Shown piece after piece: positions 13,592 to 24,497 of a stretch of DNA of 64,000 bases. Source of the DNA: Tubiluchus corallicola (Eukaryota; Priapulida; Priapulimorpha; Priapulimorphida; Tubiluchidae). The notes under the pieces were generated by a model. That model had not been told where the DNA came from. It was given only the letters and a program-made list of their open reading frames with translations, and did no database searches. The stretch lies in the NCBI GenBank assembly GCA_030141605.1, contig JAQGDQ010002367.1, positions 494,501 through 558,500 of the forward strand, in the 5' to 3' direction. The stretch's first letter is position 1, and every line of letters starts with the position of its first letter. The position numbers were made by a program, and so were the translations under genes.

Positions 13592-14328
13592 AAACTAAAC
13601 AGTTTCTTTTCAGCTAATCCACACATGCACTTTATATTTCAATTTCCTTTTAGTAAATAGGCCTACAGTATCAGTCATTTGTGTTTCCACTGAAATCTTT
13701 ACAACGTTATTGATCACTCAGTTCTTAAAAATCGCACAGTAATTTCGCATAAACTACTATCAATGCTAAATTGTACAAATTATGGACAATACGCTTCGCA
13801 TAAATTCAGAAAAACTAGAATTAGTTATGTACACTACTTCAAACACGCCGGTCGACCACCATGTACCGGCACAATCTAACTCACAGCACGGAAACTGTAG
13901 TGCCCACAAACTGTAATGCTGCCTCATGTAAAGAGCGCTGTAAGGGTTAGCCAGCAGCCGCTATACTAGGGGACATACGTATAATATCGATCAACTAAGC
14001 GTGCAGTATGGCCGATGCACGGAAATAGATTTCATGAGAAATCGAGAATGTCAAATGTTAGACCGTGCTAGTTCGGAAATCGCTGCTACTGAACTATCAC
14101 GTGAAGCACTCGTGAAGCACTCCCCATCTAGGACAAAATATATTAGTCGATAAGCTGAATACATATAATAAGCCGGAAATGATAAAGTTATCATTGTTTG
14201 GTCTGTCTGCTTGCTTGTCCAGAGGAAGCTTCAAGCAACTTGATAGTCGGCATATATATATATATACCGACTACATTTTCGATACAAGCCAATAAGTGAA
14301 AGAATAAGTAAGACACCCCCCCCCCCCC

Positions 14329-14382
14329 GGTTGAACCCAGGATAAACACTCATTGCAAGCAAAGAAAAGCTTGCTTCTGCTA
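14329..14382 (-). mobile_element. Possible tRNA-derived SINE head or tRNA relic, minus strand
   Basis: Read on the minus strand, TAGCAGAAGCA fits the A-box consensus with one mismatch. A GCAAGC/GCTTGC stem follows, and then the B-box-like GGGTTCAACC (plus 14329-14338). A poly-C run lies next to it on the plus strand. The anticodon loop is too long for a normal tRNA. Confidence 0.3.
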
Positions 14383-14639
14383 ACGCTTAAACTGAAAAAA
14401 GTGTGGTTTTCCATAGAAATGCATCATGCACATTGGTGGTGATTCAACTCATCCACTTAATCCTGTTTGCATCATGTAAATCTGTGTTGTCTATGTAGTT
14501 ATCATCGTCAAATCTGAAAACACACTGCTACCTATTGTATGCTAAATTTTAAAGAGCTTTTTTGTTTTGGTTAATTAAATAAAGTGTGTAAATGTACGAA
14601 TTTTTTGTAAAAATCGCCCGAAAAAAGGCTAATGGGGTG

Positions 14640-16330
14640 ATGGTTAAACAGTGAAGGGCCTGCAGTAGAATACATGTTAGTCTTGAATAGGATGTGGTTA
14701 TATTTTCATAGAAATTATTTTCTGGTAGAGAATATGTTATGAATAAATTTCGGAATCATGAATTAAGTGATTAATTAATGAGGTCATCAACTACATTAGA
14801 TTATGTTGATAAAGCAGATACCTCCTAATTGGATTAGATAAATTTATTGAAAGATTATGGGAACTCACTTAGCTGTTTGAGGCACTATGTTTAATGAGAA
14901 GCAAAATTATCGTCACAGAGTTGTTTGTGTTTACAAGGAATAGAACAGGTGTTCATTTAGAAAGTAAGAGTTTGTCACGGGTGTTCATTTAAGAAAGCGT
15001 AGGAGTTGCAGGTGTTTAGTTTAGGTGAAGCGAAGCTTATTTTTATAACTTTGCGTGGTTAGATAATAAGCCTCATGTAATGTTATGTAGAATTGCCAAC
15101 TATAATTAAGAAGAAGCGGAGAGTGGTTTTTCCTTGAAAGAGAGTTTTATAGCCCAAGTGACGCAGGGAACAATCCTCTAGGGTTGATGATGTGAAGGAC
15201 GGAGAAGTCGAATAGCGGTGTTTTCTCATGTAAGAAGCTACGTTATCAGCCATCTGGATGGTCATAAACCACCAAGCCAAGGATGTAACCTTTGAACTAT
15301 TGCAATGTATTACAGCGTTGCCGCGAAATTTGTGAAAGCTATTGTGACACATTGCAGTGTTCGCACGAAAGGTTATGAAATCTCCGTTTGGATATATAAG
15401 ACGATGTCTTGAGGAACAGAGGAGGCTGTGAGTTAGTCAGAAGTGAGTGGTTGAGAGTGAACCACGTGCCGTCCAGAGAGAGAGGCTACTGGAATTCTGA
15501 CGGAAGCAAAGACACGTAAGACCAACGTGGACATCAAATCTGCGTACTCAACTATTTGAGCACTGGATCTACGATTAGTCTTGCATCGGAAATGGATTTG
15601 ACCAATTGAACAGTTGTCACATTGGTCATTCCACCAAGTTAAGTGATCTTAACATATCGTAACTTGAGAGCAACTCTGCATAGTAGAAATTCACAGTGTA
15701 ATAGACACCTTAAGTGTAACGTTTAGTTGATTGTAATTGCATACTTCACATTGTAATTAGCACCTTAAGTGCGAAGCAAGGAAATAGTTAAGTGAATCTG
15801 ATTAGTGTCTCTTGGAGCTAACTATTATTTGTGAGCGTCGATTGGCGATTAAGATCAAACATTGTAATATTAGTTGACTAAGAGTAATTGTTGTCAAACA
15901 ATAAATGATTTCACTTTAACTTAAAAGACTAGTTTATGTATGCTTATAGGTGTTTCAGTTAAGCAACCTTAAATTCGGTAAACGATTCTGAAGATTCGCT
16001 GTGTACATAACATTAATTTAGTTAACAAGTTCAATTGCGGGAACTTAGCTAGTAAGCTTTAGCTTAAGACTCTAATCACAATGCGGAGTCGTAGAAATAG
16101 TCTTGTGGGACAAGATCATAGCCCTATTGACTAATCTTAAGCTCTAGGAGCCAGGTTATAATTAACCTTATAGCAATTAATGTAATAGAAGCGAATCACT
16201 CTTTAAATAAGTCGTGTGTTTCTTCAGGTCACGTGTTATACGATCACGAGAGAGATAATAATCAACATTTATCAGAGAGATTAATCATATAAGATAACGG
16301 GTACAATAATAGGACTAATTGAAGAAGAAC
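14640..16330 (+). mobile_element. LTR-like non-coding segment (tentative)
   Basis: This 1.7-kb gap holds no open frame of note. It has a good TATA box, GATATATAAG, at 15391-15400, and an AATAAA at 15900-15905 about 500 bp further on, which is the U3-R-U5 order of a long LTR. An internal CACCTTAAGTG repeat occurs twice, about 54 bp apart, near 15704-15770. I could not fix TG/CA ends or a target-site duplication. It could equally be a non-coding transcript unit. Confidence 0.25.
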
Positions 16331-17106
16331 ATGATAAATATTCCCAGATAGAAGCGCAGCAGAAAAAACTAGATTCTGTAAACAATCGCTCTGGAGCGTT
16401 CGTAAGACTATTGGATACAACAGAAAAAAACAAGTACTACATACAAACTGTCGGCGGTTAGGAACCAGTGATGAGCAACCCTAGAAGCACCTAGTAGAAG
16501 TAGCAATAAACAGGCTTGCATAATTAGCGTAACAATTGACCTTCGATTGCAGAGTTCATTCCAAATGAGACCCAACCAAACTTGCTGGCACCACAGAGCC
16601 CAGATATGATTGCAGTAGTCTATAAAGTTATAAAAGAAATTAATTTTGGGCATTATGCTGTACTATTTTGATACGGTAATGACAATTACAGTGATTTTTT
16701 ATCAAGCAATTAAACTAGCAGTTTACTTTGTTAAACTTTATTTAAAAACGTAAGGTTTATTAAAACATGTTGACTTTAAGATGATCTCTTAGGAATAAAG
16801 AATTAAAAAGGTTGTGTACTATAGTATGTTACACTGACCGTAATATTACATTATTTCACTGACGTAATGCATGCATAAAAATCCGAGTAACTGGCTTGTC
16901 TCAACTGGAATAACATCGTTAAAAAATTCCATGGTGGTGACATTCATAATTATGCAAGCGAGTACTTAGTGATTTACTAATTGCACATTACAGATCATGC
17001 GATTAATACTATGTAAGACAACCCATAACGATGTAATAAAATATCATAATTTATGTCGGCGTTATTATATAACTACTATAATCTTACATAACCGTTACAC
17101 AACTAA
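16331..17106. other. ARMC3 3' flank
   Basis: No gene seen. On the minus strand an AATAAA (plus 16737-16742) lies about 365 bp beyond the ARMC3 stop and may be its polyadenylation signal. No poly(A) remnant is evident right after the stop. Confidence 0.35.
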
Positions 17107-19584
17107 TTAGTAATATTTCTTATAATTGGCAGCCTCGAGAGAATCACGTGGTAACAGCTTACCAGGTGAATGCATTAAATCAACAACATAAACGTCAGAC
17201 TTTATACCCATCACATTATCACATAATTTGCTACCAACCAACATGACTTCATTCCAAGCCCTATTATATTTACCACGAGTAAGTGAGCAGGGTAGATCCA
17301 CAAAATCAGCAAGAACCTTAAACAAAAGAGCACGATGAAAAAAGGTACCACACCGTATCATACCAAGCGGAACTATGTTTGAGTCTAATTTCCTTTTTAG
17401 TTGCATCAGCGGTAGTTCAAAACCAATCTCACCCACCTTTTCGGGCAGCACAACTCCGCCTAACTTATCGCTAACGAATTTTGCAATATACTCAACTTGC
17501 TCTCTTGGTTTAGAATATTTAATTCTTGCTATATCTTCAAGATACTCAGCTAGATCAGGATCTTTAACAGTCTGTTGCTCTATCTCTTCTGCACTGTCAG
17601 TTGATTCATGCACATGCAGGTCTTTAGCAGATTGCCCTTTGTTACGAGATAAACCATGACTACGCCGTTTTTTATGACGCACTTCATGTTCGCCTGCAAG
17701 CATGTTTGGATGAACTGAGCTGGGAACATCAGAAAAGTCGTCTCCCTGCAACTCCATGTCTACCAAAATGACGGGTCGACGGTCGTTTATGTTTTCACTG
17801 GTAAGGTGTTCCAAACTTGGTATGGTCTTCTCAGGCGGTAATGCCCCACAGTCATAAAAACCAGGTTGTATTATGTCAGTAGCGCTAAGTGAACCCGTTT
17901 TGCAATACTTCGCAGATAAGTTGTGATTTAACAAAGTATTGTAAGCCGTTTGTGCAAAACCATCATTTCTTGAGGCTAACGAACAGAAATCTTGCAATAT
18001 TTCCAATGTCCCACGTTCCACAAAATCCACAGCAATGTTACCATCAGCAGCAGCCAGTGAAATTGCCCAACAGGCGTTTTGACGTACTTCACTATCTGCT
18101 GACTGTAATAATTGCAGGAGCACTTCTACACCATTGCTGTCTCTGAATTGACATCTTGACTCCACATCAGTTAGAAGTGATCCTAACAGAGCCACTGCAG
18201 AATTCTCTACTTTACTATTCCCACAAGTTATCTGTTCAAGTGCAAGAGCCACTAATCCTTCATGTATGATATACTCTCTAACACGCTCTTCAAGAGTCAA
18301 ATTAAGTAACACAGTCAAGGAATTATTCACAGTTTGCTGGTTTTCATCCTTAACCAAATCAATAAGTGTGACCACACCTCCAAGCTCATTCACTTTACCA
18401 ATGATTGTTCGCTCATTTAAAGTGAGGTTTGCTAATGCATGAGTAACAAACTGACGGACACAAGAGTCTGGGCTTCTGAGCAATTTAACGAATATTTCTG
18501 TTCCTGAATGTTCACAGATGAGTTCTCTGCTCTCTCTGGACCCTGACATGATTGCTAGGGCCTCGGCAACAGCTGGCTGTATGGCAACACCCCCATCGGT
18601 TAACAAGGCCAACAGTTTAACTTCAAACTCTTTTGAATGACAAATCATTTTGGTGGTTTCATTTCTCATTGCCCTTGCTATTACTAGCATTGCCTTCACT
18701 TTGACGTCAGGATTTACATTACCATTGGGTACTACTAAATCGAGTATAGTAAATACCTTACCACTAACAACTAATTCATGCAGACATTCTGAAGACAATA
18801 GAAAATTTGCCAACACCTGAGCTACATCAGTATGCAACATGTTGTATTCCTTCATCTTAATCATCTTAATAAGGTGGTCCATACCATTATGTTGTTTCAT
18901 CTGTAAACGAAGTTCTTCATCTTCCATGCACTTATTTAGACAAGCAAGTGCAGCTCGTTGTATTGCCAGAAATTCAGACTCACTCTGTATTAACAATGGA
19001 CGAATAATGTTTAGTCCCCTGACAATTTCTTTTGCTTCATAATCTTCAAGAATGCACTTAAGGATCTCAATGGAGTTATTTTGGACGTCTGGATCATTGG
19101 CACCTAGCAAGGAAATGCAGCGCTTCATGAAGTCTTCTTGTGCCAACTGGTCTTTGCTGTTGTGATCCATAGCCATCACGCATAAACAACTGGATGCCAG
19201 TTCATGTATTACAGGATCATTTTCATCGAGGAGAGAGTAGAAAGAAGAAAGGTAATCAACACTCCGTAAAGCAGTGCGAGCAACAAACGATGTTAGAAGT
19301 TCACGTAAAAGGGCGCCAGAATTTCTCTTCACCACCTTTTCAGTGTGCGACAGTAGCGGCACCACGTGTTTCATTATTCCCAGTTGAATTAAAATATTTA
19401 CATTGACTTCAGATTTCTCAGCGTATTTTAACAAGCCTAGTGAAGCTCTGAGTATTGGTTCAGTCTCTTTACTTTGCAACAGCAGAATAGCTGTCTCTGC
19501 ACTCTTTCCCTCCACAATTAGTGGCTCAGGTAAATCGTAACAGACGGGTTTTTCGGCTGTCCCCTTCCTTTGTGTCCTGGTCAT
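17107..19584 (-). CDS. Armadillo repeat-containing protein 3 (ARMC3), single exon, 825 aa
   Basis: ARMC3 is an animal protein linked to cilia and sperm flagella. About 530 N-terminal residues form consecutive armadillo repeats. Then comes a block typical of the family (AYNTLLNHNLSAKY, IIQPGFYDCG), a charged linker, and a C-terminal EDR1/CTR1/ARMC3 peptidase-like domain with FFHRALLFKVLAD, CSLTRGKYNRAWNEVML and YVVDLMHSPG. Length is close to vertebrate ARMC3. The open frame extends 16 codons further up to a GTG, but the first in-frame ATG is at 19584-19582, with A at -3; I use that. The whole CDS has no intron, although vertebrate ARMC3 genes are split into many exons. No frameshift or internal stop is present, so it is likely functional. 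An intron-less retrocopy or wholesale intron loss are both possible. Confidence 0.95.
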   Translation of the reverse strand: MTRTQRKGTAEKPVCYDLPEPLIVEGKSAETAILLLQSKETEPILRASLGLLKYAEKSEVNVNILIQLGIMKHVVPLLSHTEKVVKRNSGALLRELLTSFVARTALRSVDYLSSFYSLLDENDPVIHELASSCLCVMAMDHNSKDQLAQEDFMKRCISLLGANDPDVQNNSIEILKCILEDYEAKEIVRGLNIIRPLLIQSESEFLAIQRAALACLNKCMEDEELRLQMKQHNGMDHLIKMIKMKEYNMLHTDVAQVLANFLLSSECLHELVVSGKVFTILDLVVPNGNVNPDVKVKAMLVIARAMRNETTKMICHSKEFEVKLLALLTDGGVAIQPAVAEALAIMSGSRESRELICEHSGTEIFVKLLRSPDSCVRQFVTHALANLTLNERTIIGKVNELGGVVTLIDLVKDENQQTVNNSLTVLLNLTLEERVREYIIHEGLVALALEQITCGNSKVENSAVALLGSLLTDVESRCQFRDSNGVEVLLQLLQSADSEVRQNACWAISLAAADGNIAVDFVERGTLEILQDFCSLASRNDGFAQTAYNTLLNHNLSAKYCKTGSLSATDIIQPGFYDCGALPPEKTIPSLEHLTSENINDRRPVILVDMELQGDDFSDVPSSVHPNMLAGEHEVRHKKRRSHGLSRNKGQSAKDLHVHESTDSAEEIEQQTVKDPDLAEYLEDIARIKYSKPREQVEYIAKFVSDKLGGVVLPEKVGEIGFELPLMQLKRKLDSNIVPLGMIRCGTFFHRALLFKVLADFVDLPCSLTRGKYNRAWNEVMLVGSKLCDNVMGIKSDVYVVDLMHSPGKLLPRDSLEAANYKKYY

Positions 19585-19692
19585 CTTGTTTCTACGCAAA
19601 GTTTTACTTAAACGCCATAGAAAATTCAACACGCTGTTAGTTCTAAAATTAGCTGGATTTGTTCGTTCGATGCATTGCGCTATACGCCTTTG

Positions 19693-19714
19693 TGTTTACC
19701 GTTACTACAGCAAC
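19693..19714 (-). promoter_or_regulatory. RFX X-box plus forkhead site upstream of ARMC3
   Basis: On the minus strand GTTGCTGTAGTAAC (19714-19701) fits the RFX X-box, two half-sites GTNRCC and RGYAAC around a 2-bp spacer, with one mismatch. One base further on is GTAAACA (19699-19693), a perfect forkhead core of the FOXJ1 type. The pair lies about 110-130 bp before the ARMC3 ATG. RFX and FOXJ1 are known activators of ciliary genes; that they act here is inferred. Confidence 0.6.
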
Positions 19715-19739
19715 CACAACAAGAATATGTCGTAACGTC

Positions 19740-21203
19740 CTGCAGAGATTTAATCAAAATCAACTGTATTTGTTTGAAGGAAAGAACAAGAGCTTAGCAT
19801 GTTGGCTTGTCATTTAAATTTAGAAAAAACATAACGCAGAAATTTGCAAAAAACTGTCCATAAAGCATAAAGTTATTTTTGTACTACTGCTGTATAAAAT
19901 TTTTAGGCGCGATGGTAATCACCATTCACTTGAAAATTATGACGTAACTGGTGGACTTCGTGACTTTCCGTAAGCGCTTAGTGGTTTTCAGTAAACTAAT
20001 TCAAACTCTGCAGCCGATTGACGACGTCATTGGTGGATGAATGGGCGTTTAAAATGGGATCGCTCAAGCGTGAAATGATCACGACTTTAAAATCATCTTA
20101 CTAACTATACGAAGCGCTTATCACACTTTTATTACTAAATGTTACTAACACTTATCGCGAACACTAAAATAAGTCTAACTTCCTAGAAGGCTTGACTAAT
20201 TTTTTCTAAACATTCAGAAAAATACATTTCAGATTTTCAAATTTATTCGTAATGTCACGTAAGATTGCCTCCTAGACCACCTATAGTGTAATCATAACAC
20301 CATTATATCAGGCAAATAATGCAATTAGAAGTCGAAATAATAGGTATTTTAACTTTACACTGGGGAAAATATTAATGAAATTACTAATCCTCTTTACTTT
20401 CATTACACACTGCACTGCGATTGTTTAATACATATATCAAATTTCTACTCATAATAACCTATATGTGCAGTCAAAATAAGGTAGTAAGGCATGTGAGAAA
20501 GCAATTTTAGGAAACTTGATTCTATTACAACATGTTAAAGAGTTGTTTTGCTTGTCTACTCACATATCAAATACTATAATTAATCTGTACTTTGTATAGA
20601 TCTTGAAGAAATGTTTGGAATGTCCACCAATCGTCATATTGTTATTCGTTACTGCATGTATTCCACCACAAATTTATGCATTAATGTAATATACACATCA
20701 TTGAGACATAAAATAGTAGGTGTTTCGCCGCCCGTATTATATAAAAATAATTGTACTGTGTTCAGAAACTGAATAAGATATGTAAGTGTGCATTAAAGTT
20801 TGATTGGTGTTCGAGTTACAGATATTTTTAAGCAGCCGAATGTTCGCATTCACCTTATTATTAAAATTGCTTAGGAATTAATGAGACTATTCATGCGTAC
20901 ACTGCATACCCAGCGGTCTAACGGCGAATCTCTAATTTCCCAATCATCCCTACAGCGCTCAACGCATGCTTATGCCAGGTGTATGCAGGTACATGCAACT
21001 TCAGCGATTATAGGGGTGTGTTAGATCAAAGCTAGGAAAGTCTAATGAATAATCATTACCGCAGTACCAACTTGCTTGCCTTTTCTATACGAGATATAAT
21101 TTGTAAATGAAAGTAAAACGATGTAATACCTTAAACTAAATGTGAACGTAATATTTACCAAGTTTTGCAAAATACCTCCCCTCACAAACCTATTCTTTTT
21201 CTA
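19740..21203. other. Intergenic between ARMC3 and the Ly6 gene (divergent starts)
   Basis: No gene is seen. A CRE-like GACGTCAT overlapping an inverted CCAAT box (ATTGG) lies at 20023-20033, between the two divergent genes, and could be a shared regulatory site. Confidence 0.3.
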
Positions 21204-21208
21204 CCAAT
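21204..21208 (+). promoter_or_regulatory. CCAAT box upstream of the Ly6 gene
   Basis: CCAATCAG lies about 41 bp before the first ATG of the Ly6 gene. No TATA box is evident. Confidence 0.35.
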
Positions 21209-21248
21209 CAGCCAGCCCATGGGTGTCGCTTTAAACAGGTATTTAAAC

Positions 21249-23466
21249 ATGGAGGACGTGTTTGTCGTTTTCGTTCTTTTTTCTTTAATACTGCACTTAG
21301 GTAAGCATGAGCATCACTATTGAATGGCAGACCAATTAATACCAAAGCCTGTGTGGAAAATCAAAATTCATTAGTTATGTTTCATTATTCATTTTGTCAG
21401 CCCTTACAAGGTATTACTGATATAGGCATGATTTGAATCGATCTATCGTAGACATAATTATGTAAACCTGAGATGAAAAGTTTTCAACACAAATTTATAG
21501 TCGTAAGTATGTTATAATTCAGGGCAATGAAATGGCTTACACGTAGAACCAAAACGATTCAGTAATGTGGGAGTACGTAAGCGTAGTGCAAGTCATTATA
21601 GGCTATTTAGTAGATTTCTTCCAATTCTGTAGATTATCGTACTGAAACATGCCAGTATAGTTCAATTGCCCACCAATTTTTTGTCATGACAAATTTAATT
21701 AGGTTCTACAATATGGAAAAGCATTGAAGCTTTTGGTTCAAGAAACGGAGAACTACCAAAACTATAAGTTCTTCCTTGATGAAAGTGATAATATTGTGTG
21801 CGTTTAGTGCACGTGGTGTGACAAAAGTGCATTTTGGTGAATTTAAGTGATACAATGTCTTTTTTTTAAAAATAAGTCTGTGTCATTTGTGGAGTGGCAT
21901 TTAATAAATTAAAACAGTTTAGTATTTAGCACTGAAAGTGTATTTAACTTGTATATCACAAGCATGGGCATGTGACAGAAAGATTTTAAACACTCTAACT
22001 GTTGTGTTGTTATACAGGTAATGCTATACGATGTTATTCTTGCACAATTCCACCATACCCAGGAGCAGATTTGCACACAAACCGGAGAGATATTTGTCCT
22101 GATATAAGATGTCCTGGCAATGATGAGGAACAAGTCTGTGTTAAAGTTCTTGATCGCAGGGGAAGTATGTTGGCAAAATACATAACAAAGTTGTTAATTA
22201 TAGACAACATGATGTTGAAATCAAATTACCACATTCCACTATTTTTTCCACTTCAATTTAATCAGTGAAATTGTTTATAAACTAATTAACAAGCAGACTC
22301 AGCATGTTAATTTTATTTTTAGCATTTAATAACTACTTGTAACTTACTAAATACCTCTTACTTAGGTTTGTAGCTCATTTTATGTCACCAGGGCCTGTTT
22401 CAGCCTAAGCGACGCCTGGGGAAGTGGAGCGTGTGAGGCCCCTTTCGCCACCATGGTTGGTGCCCAGAAAATGTTTGAACTGCTAGAATGCTGGAGAAGC
22501 ATTTTCGAAGAGAAAATATCGAGTTATACAGTTGTTAAAGGAAAGGACAATTGAAAGAAAAACTGCTTTCTTCTCAAGACCAGTCCTTAATACTTGTTAA
22601 ATAGTCAAATCAAAAACAACATCTTTGCAATATGTAATACCATACTCTCACTTCCATATAAGCCGGTATTAGAAATTCCGAAATTGAAAACAGCTGAACA
22701 TCGGTACCGAGCCACACAAGGGAAACGGCGCGCATGCGGCAAGAGAGGGAGAGAGCAGGCAGTATGTTCGCATAAAGCAAAAAAATGTTATCTCAGCGCG
22801 AGGCCCCCCTGGAGGGTGAGGCCCCAGGGAAGTATCCCCACTTCCCCCCCCCCCTCTGAAACAGGGCCTGTATGTCACTGATGTATGTATTGTTTATCAG
22901 GTGAAGAAATAATAACAAGAGCCTGCTTGTGGGATTTGAGATCAAGCAATTATGCAAACCTTCTTCCTGGCGATGTATTCACAGGTTGCAGGAAGCCAGC
23001 AGATGATGTTGAACTTTCTCGTCCTGATTACTACATTGAAAGGTAAGTAATTACAAAGCACAACTATGTAACCACTTTATTTTCTCATGCATAGATCATG
23101 TATGGCCTATTCACAGCATGTAATTTTTTGTTAGGGTGAAAATGGAAACGTTGCAAAAACATTGTTGGCCCTTTGCTAACTCTCTAGTGAAGCATTAATA
23201 ATCAATGACATTGTCAATCTTAATGCTAATAAAAAGCAAAAGCTTTCCTAGGTAAACAGTAAACAGCTCTTGTAAAAATCTTTTCTATGACGATGTGTGT
23301 AATGAAAAGAATAGTAATTGCCAGATGACATACCAGTTTTATCTTAGTTTTTAGACCACTGTCCTGCTTTCCCCTTTTTTTCCAAGTAATCCCGCGTTTT
23401 ATACTGGTTAATTAAAACGCCTTCACAAGTAGTGCAGGGAAAATGAACAGAAAATAGTTTTGACAT

Positions 23467-23516
<50 letters not shown>

Positions 23517-24370
23517 TATTGCTTAGACCGTCTTCCAAAGTATGAATTTTGCTGGTATCATCTTAATTCAGTTACATAAGAAAAATGATGGTTCTGAACA
23601 AAATGGGTGTGAAGTGCAAGAAAGTGAGCTGATAGGTTTGCACGAGCATAATACCTGGTTTTCCTCTTTGCAATTTGCCATCTCAAACTTGATCTTGGAT
23701 AATCTTCTAACTAAACAGCAATAACATGTCTATAGCAGTTAGTAAACACAAATCCAAAGAAATAATAAAAAAATTAAATTTAAACGAAGAGTACAATAGC
23801 AAAACTGACATGAATCTGGGAAGCAAAAAAATAATTTTACTATTAGATCAGGTAAGTTATTAAGTTGGTTGCAAAAAACTATTTCAGACTCATGTCAAAA
23901 TATTCGAGTTTTGCCTATGATTAGCGAACATTTAAAAAAATGCAGAGGTCTATTAGGCTGTTAATTTGTTTTTTTAACAAAGCTGATGGCTTGTCATTTC
24001 ACTTCTTATTAATGTGAAGCTGTGCTTTTTTACGTGGTTTTCTACATAGTAAGCTACTGCATTTCCGCATGGCTGAGCCACTGCTGAAAAAAGTCCTCAG
24101 ATGCTGCAGTCTCAAAAAGTTTTTTCAGTGTCAAATATGCCTCTTAATTTCAAGTGAAACTTAAAATGACTAAGTAAAGGTGATGTGTGGCAATATGCAA
24201 AAATTTTATTCAATTTGGCTACTTTTAGGTACAAAAGACCTTATGAAAATTTGGAATTCTGCTTCTGTGATGACTGGTGGTGGTGTAACAGTTCATCTCA
24301 TACAAGAATCTCTACAACTGCTGTTATTGCATCAGTTTTTATCACGATATTAAGAATTTTGTGGCATTAG
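21249..24370 (+). CDS. Ly6/uPAR-domain GPI-anchored protein, 4 exons, 160 aa
   Basis: A small secreted, probably GPI-anchored three-finger protein of the Ly6/quiver type; the specific role is unknown. Exons 21249-21300, 22018-22164, 22901-23042 and 24229-24370 have GT-AG borders and total 483 nt in frame. Residues 1-18 form a signal peptide. The mature part starts NAIRCYSC and holds ten cysteines (23, 26, 44, 49, 58, 75, 96, 125, 127, 133). The last is followed by Asn, the CN signature that closes Ly6 domains. A hydrophobic tail (about 143-160) after SSS fits a GPI signal. The start ATG has A at -3 and G at +4. Intron 2 contains a MITE and intron 3 a TA repeat. A partial, broken duplicate lies at 27094-30535; it has Cys where this copy has Trp77. 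Confidence 0.85.
22389..22870. mobile_element. Non-autonomous hAT-type element (MITE), 482 bp
   Basis: It begins CAGGGCCTGTTTCAG and ends with the reverse complement of that, one mismatch in 15. It is flanked on both sides by the 8-bp duplication TATGTCAC (22381-22388, 22871-22878). Eight-base duplications and CAGGG-type tips are diagnostic of hAT elements. The paralogous intron at 30404-30411 has a single TATGTCAC and no insert, which directly shows the empty site. It has no transposase; small open frames inside are chance. Confidence 0.92.
23471..23512. repeat. TA dinucleotide microsatellite in Ly6 intron 3
   Basis: About 21 uninterrupted TA units. Non-coding. Confidence 0.95.
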
Positions 24371-24373
24371 GCT

Positions 24374-24493
24374 CTATACATGAATACTGTATATACTAAT
24401 TGCTTTGATACTCTTATGCAACTTATTATTTGGCTATACATGAATACTGTATATACTAATTGCTTTGATACTCTTATGCAACTTATTATTTGG
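24374..24493. repeat. Perfect 60-bp tandem duplication after the Ly6 stop codon
   Basis: The unit beginning CTATACATGAATACTG occurs at 24374-24433 and again at 24434-24493 with no difference that I can see. It starts three bases after the stop codon, so it is in the 3' untranslated region. Confidence 0.93.
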
Positions 24494-24497
24494 CTAG

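Noticed and set aside
17375-19406. Plus-strand open frames of 60-94 codons
   Set aside because: Shadows of the ARMC3 coding strand.
19585-19632. Longer ARMC3 start, 16 codons upstream
   Set aside because: The first codon there is GTG; the first in-frame ATG is at 19584 and has a better context.
22594-22881. Open frames on both strands inside Ly6 intron 2
   Set aside because: They lie within the hAT MITE, which is absent from the paralogous intron.
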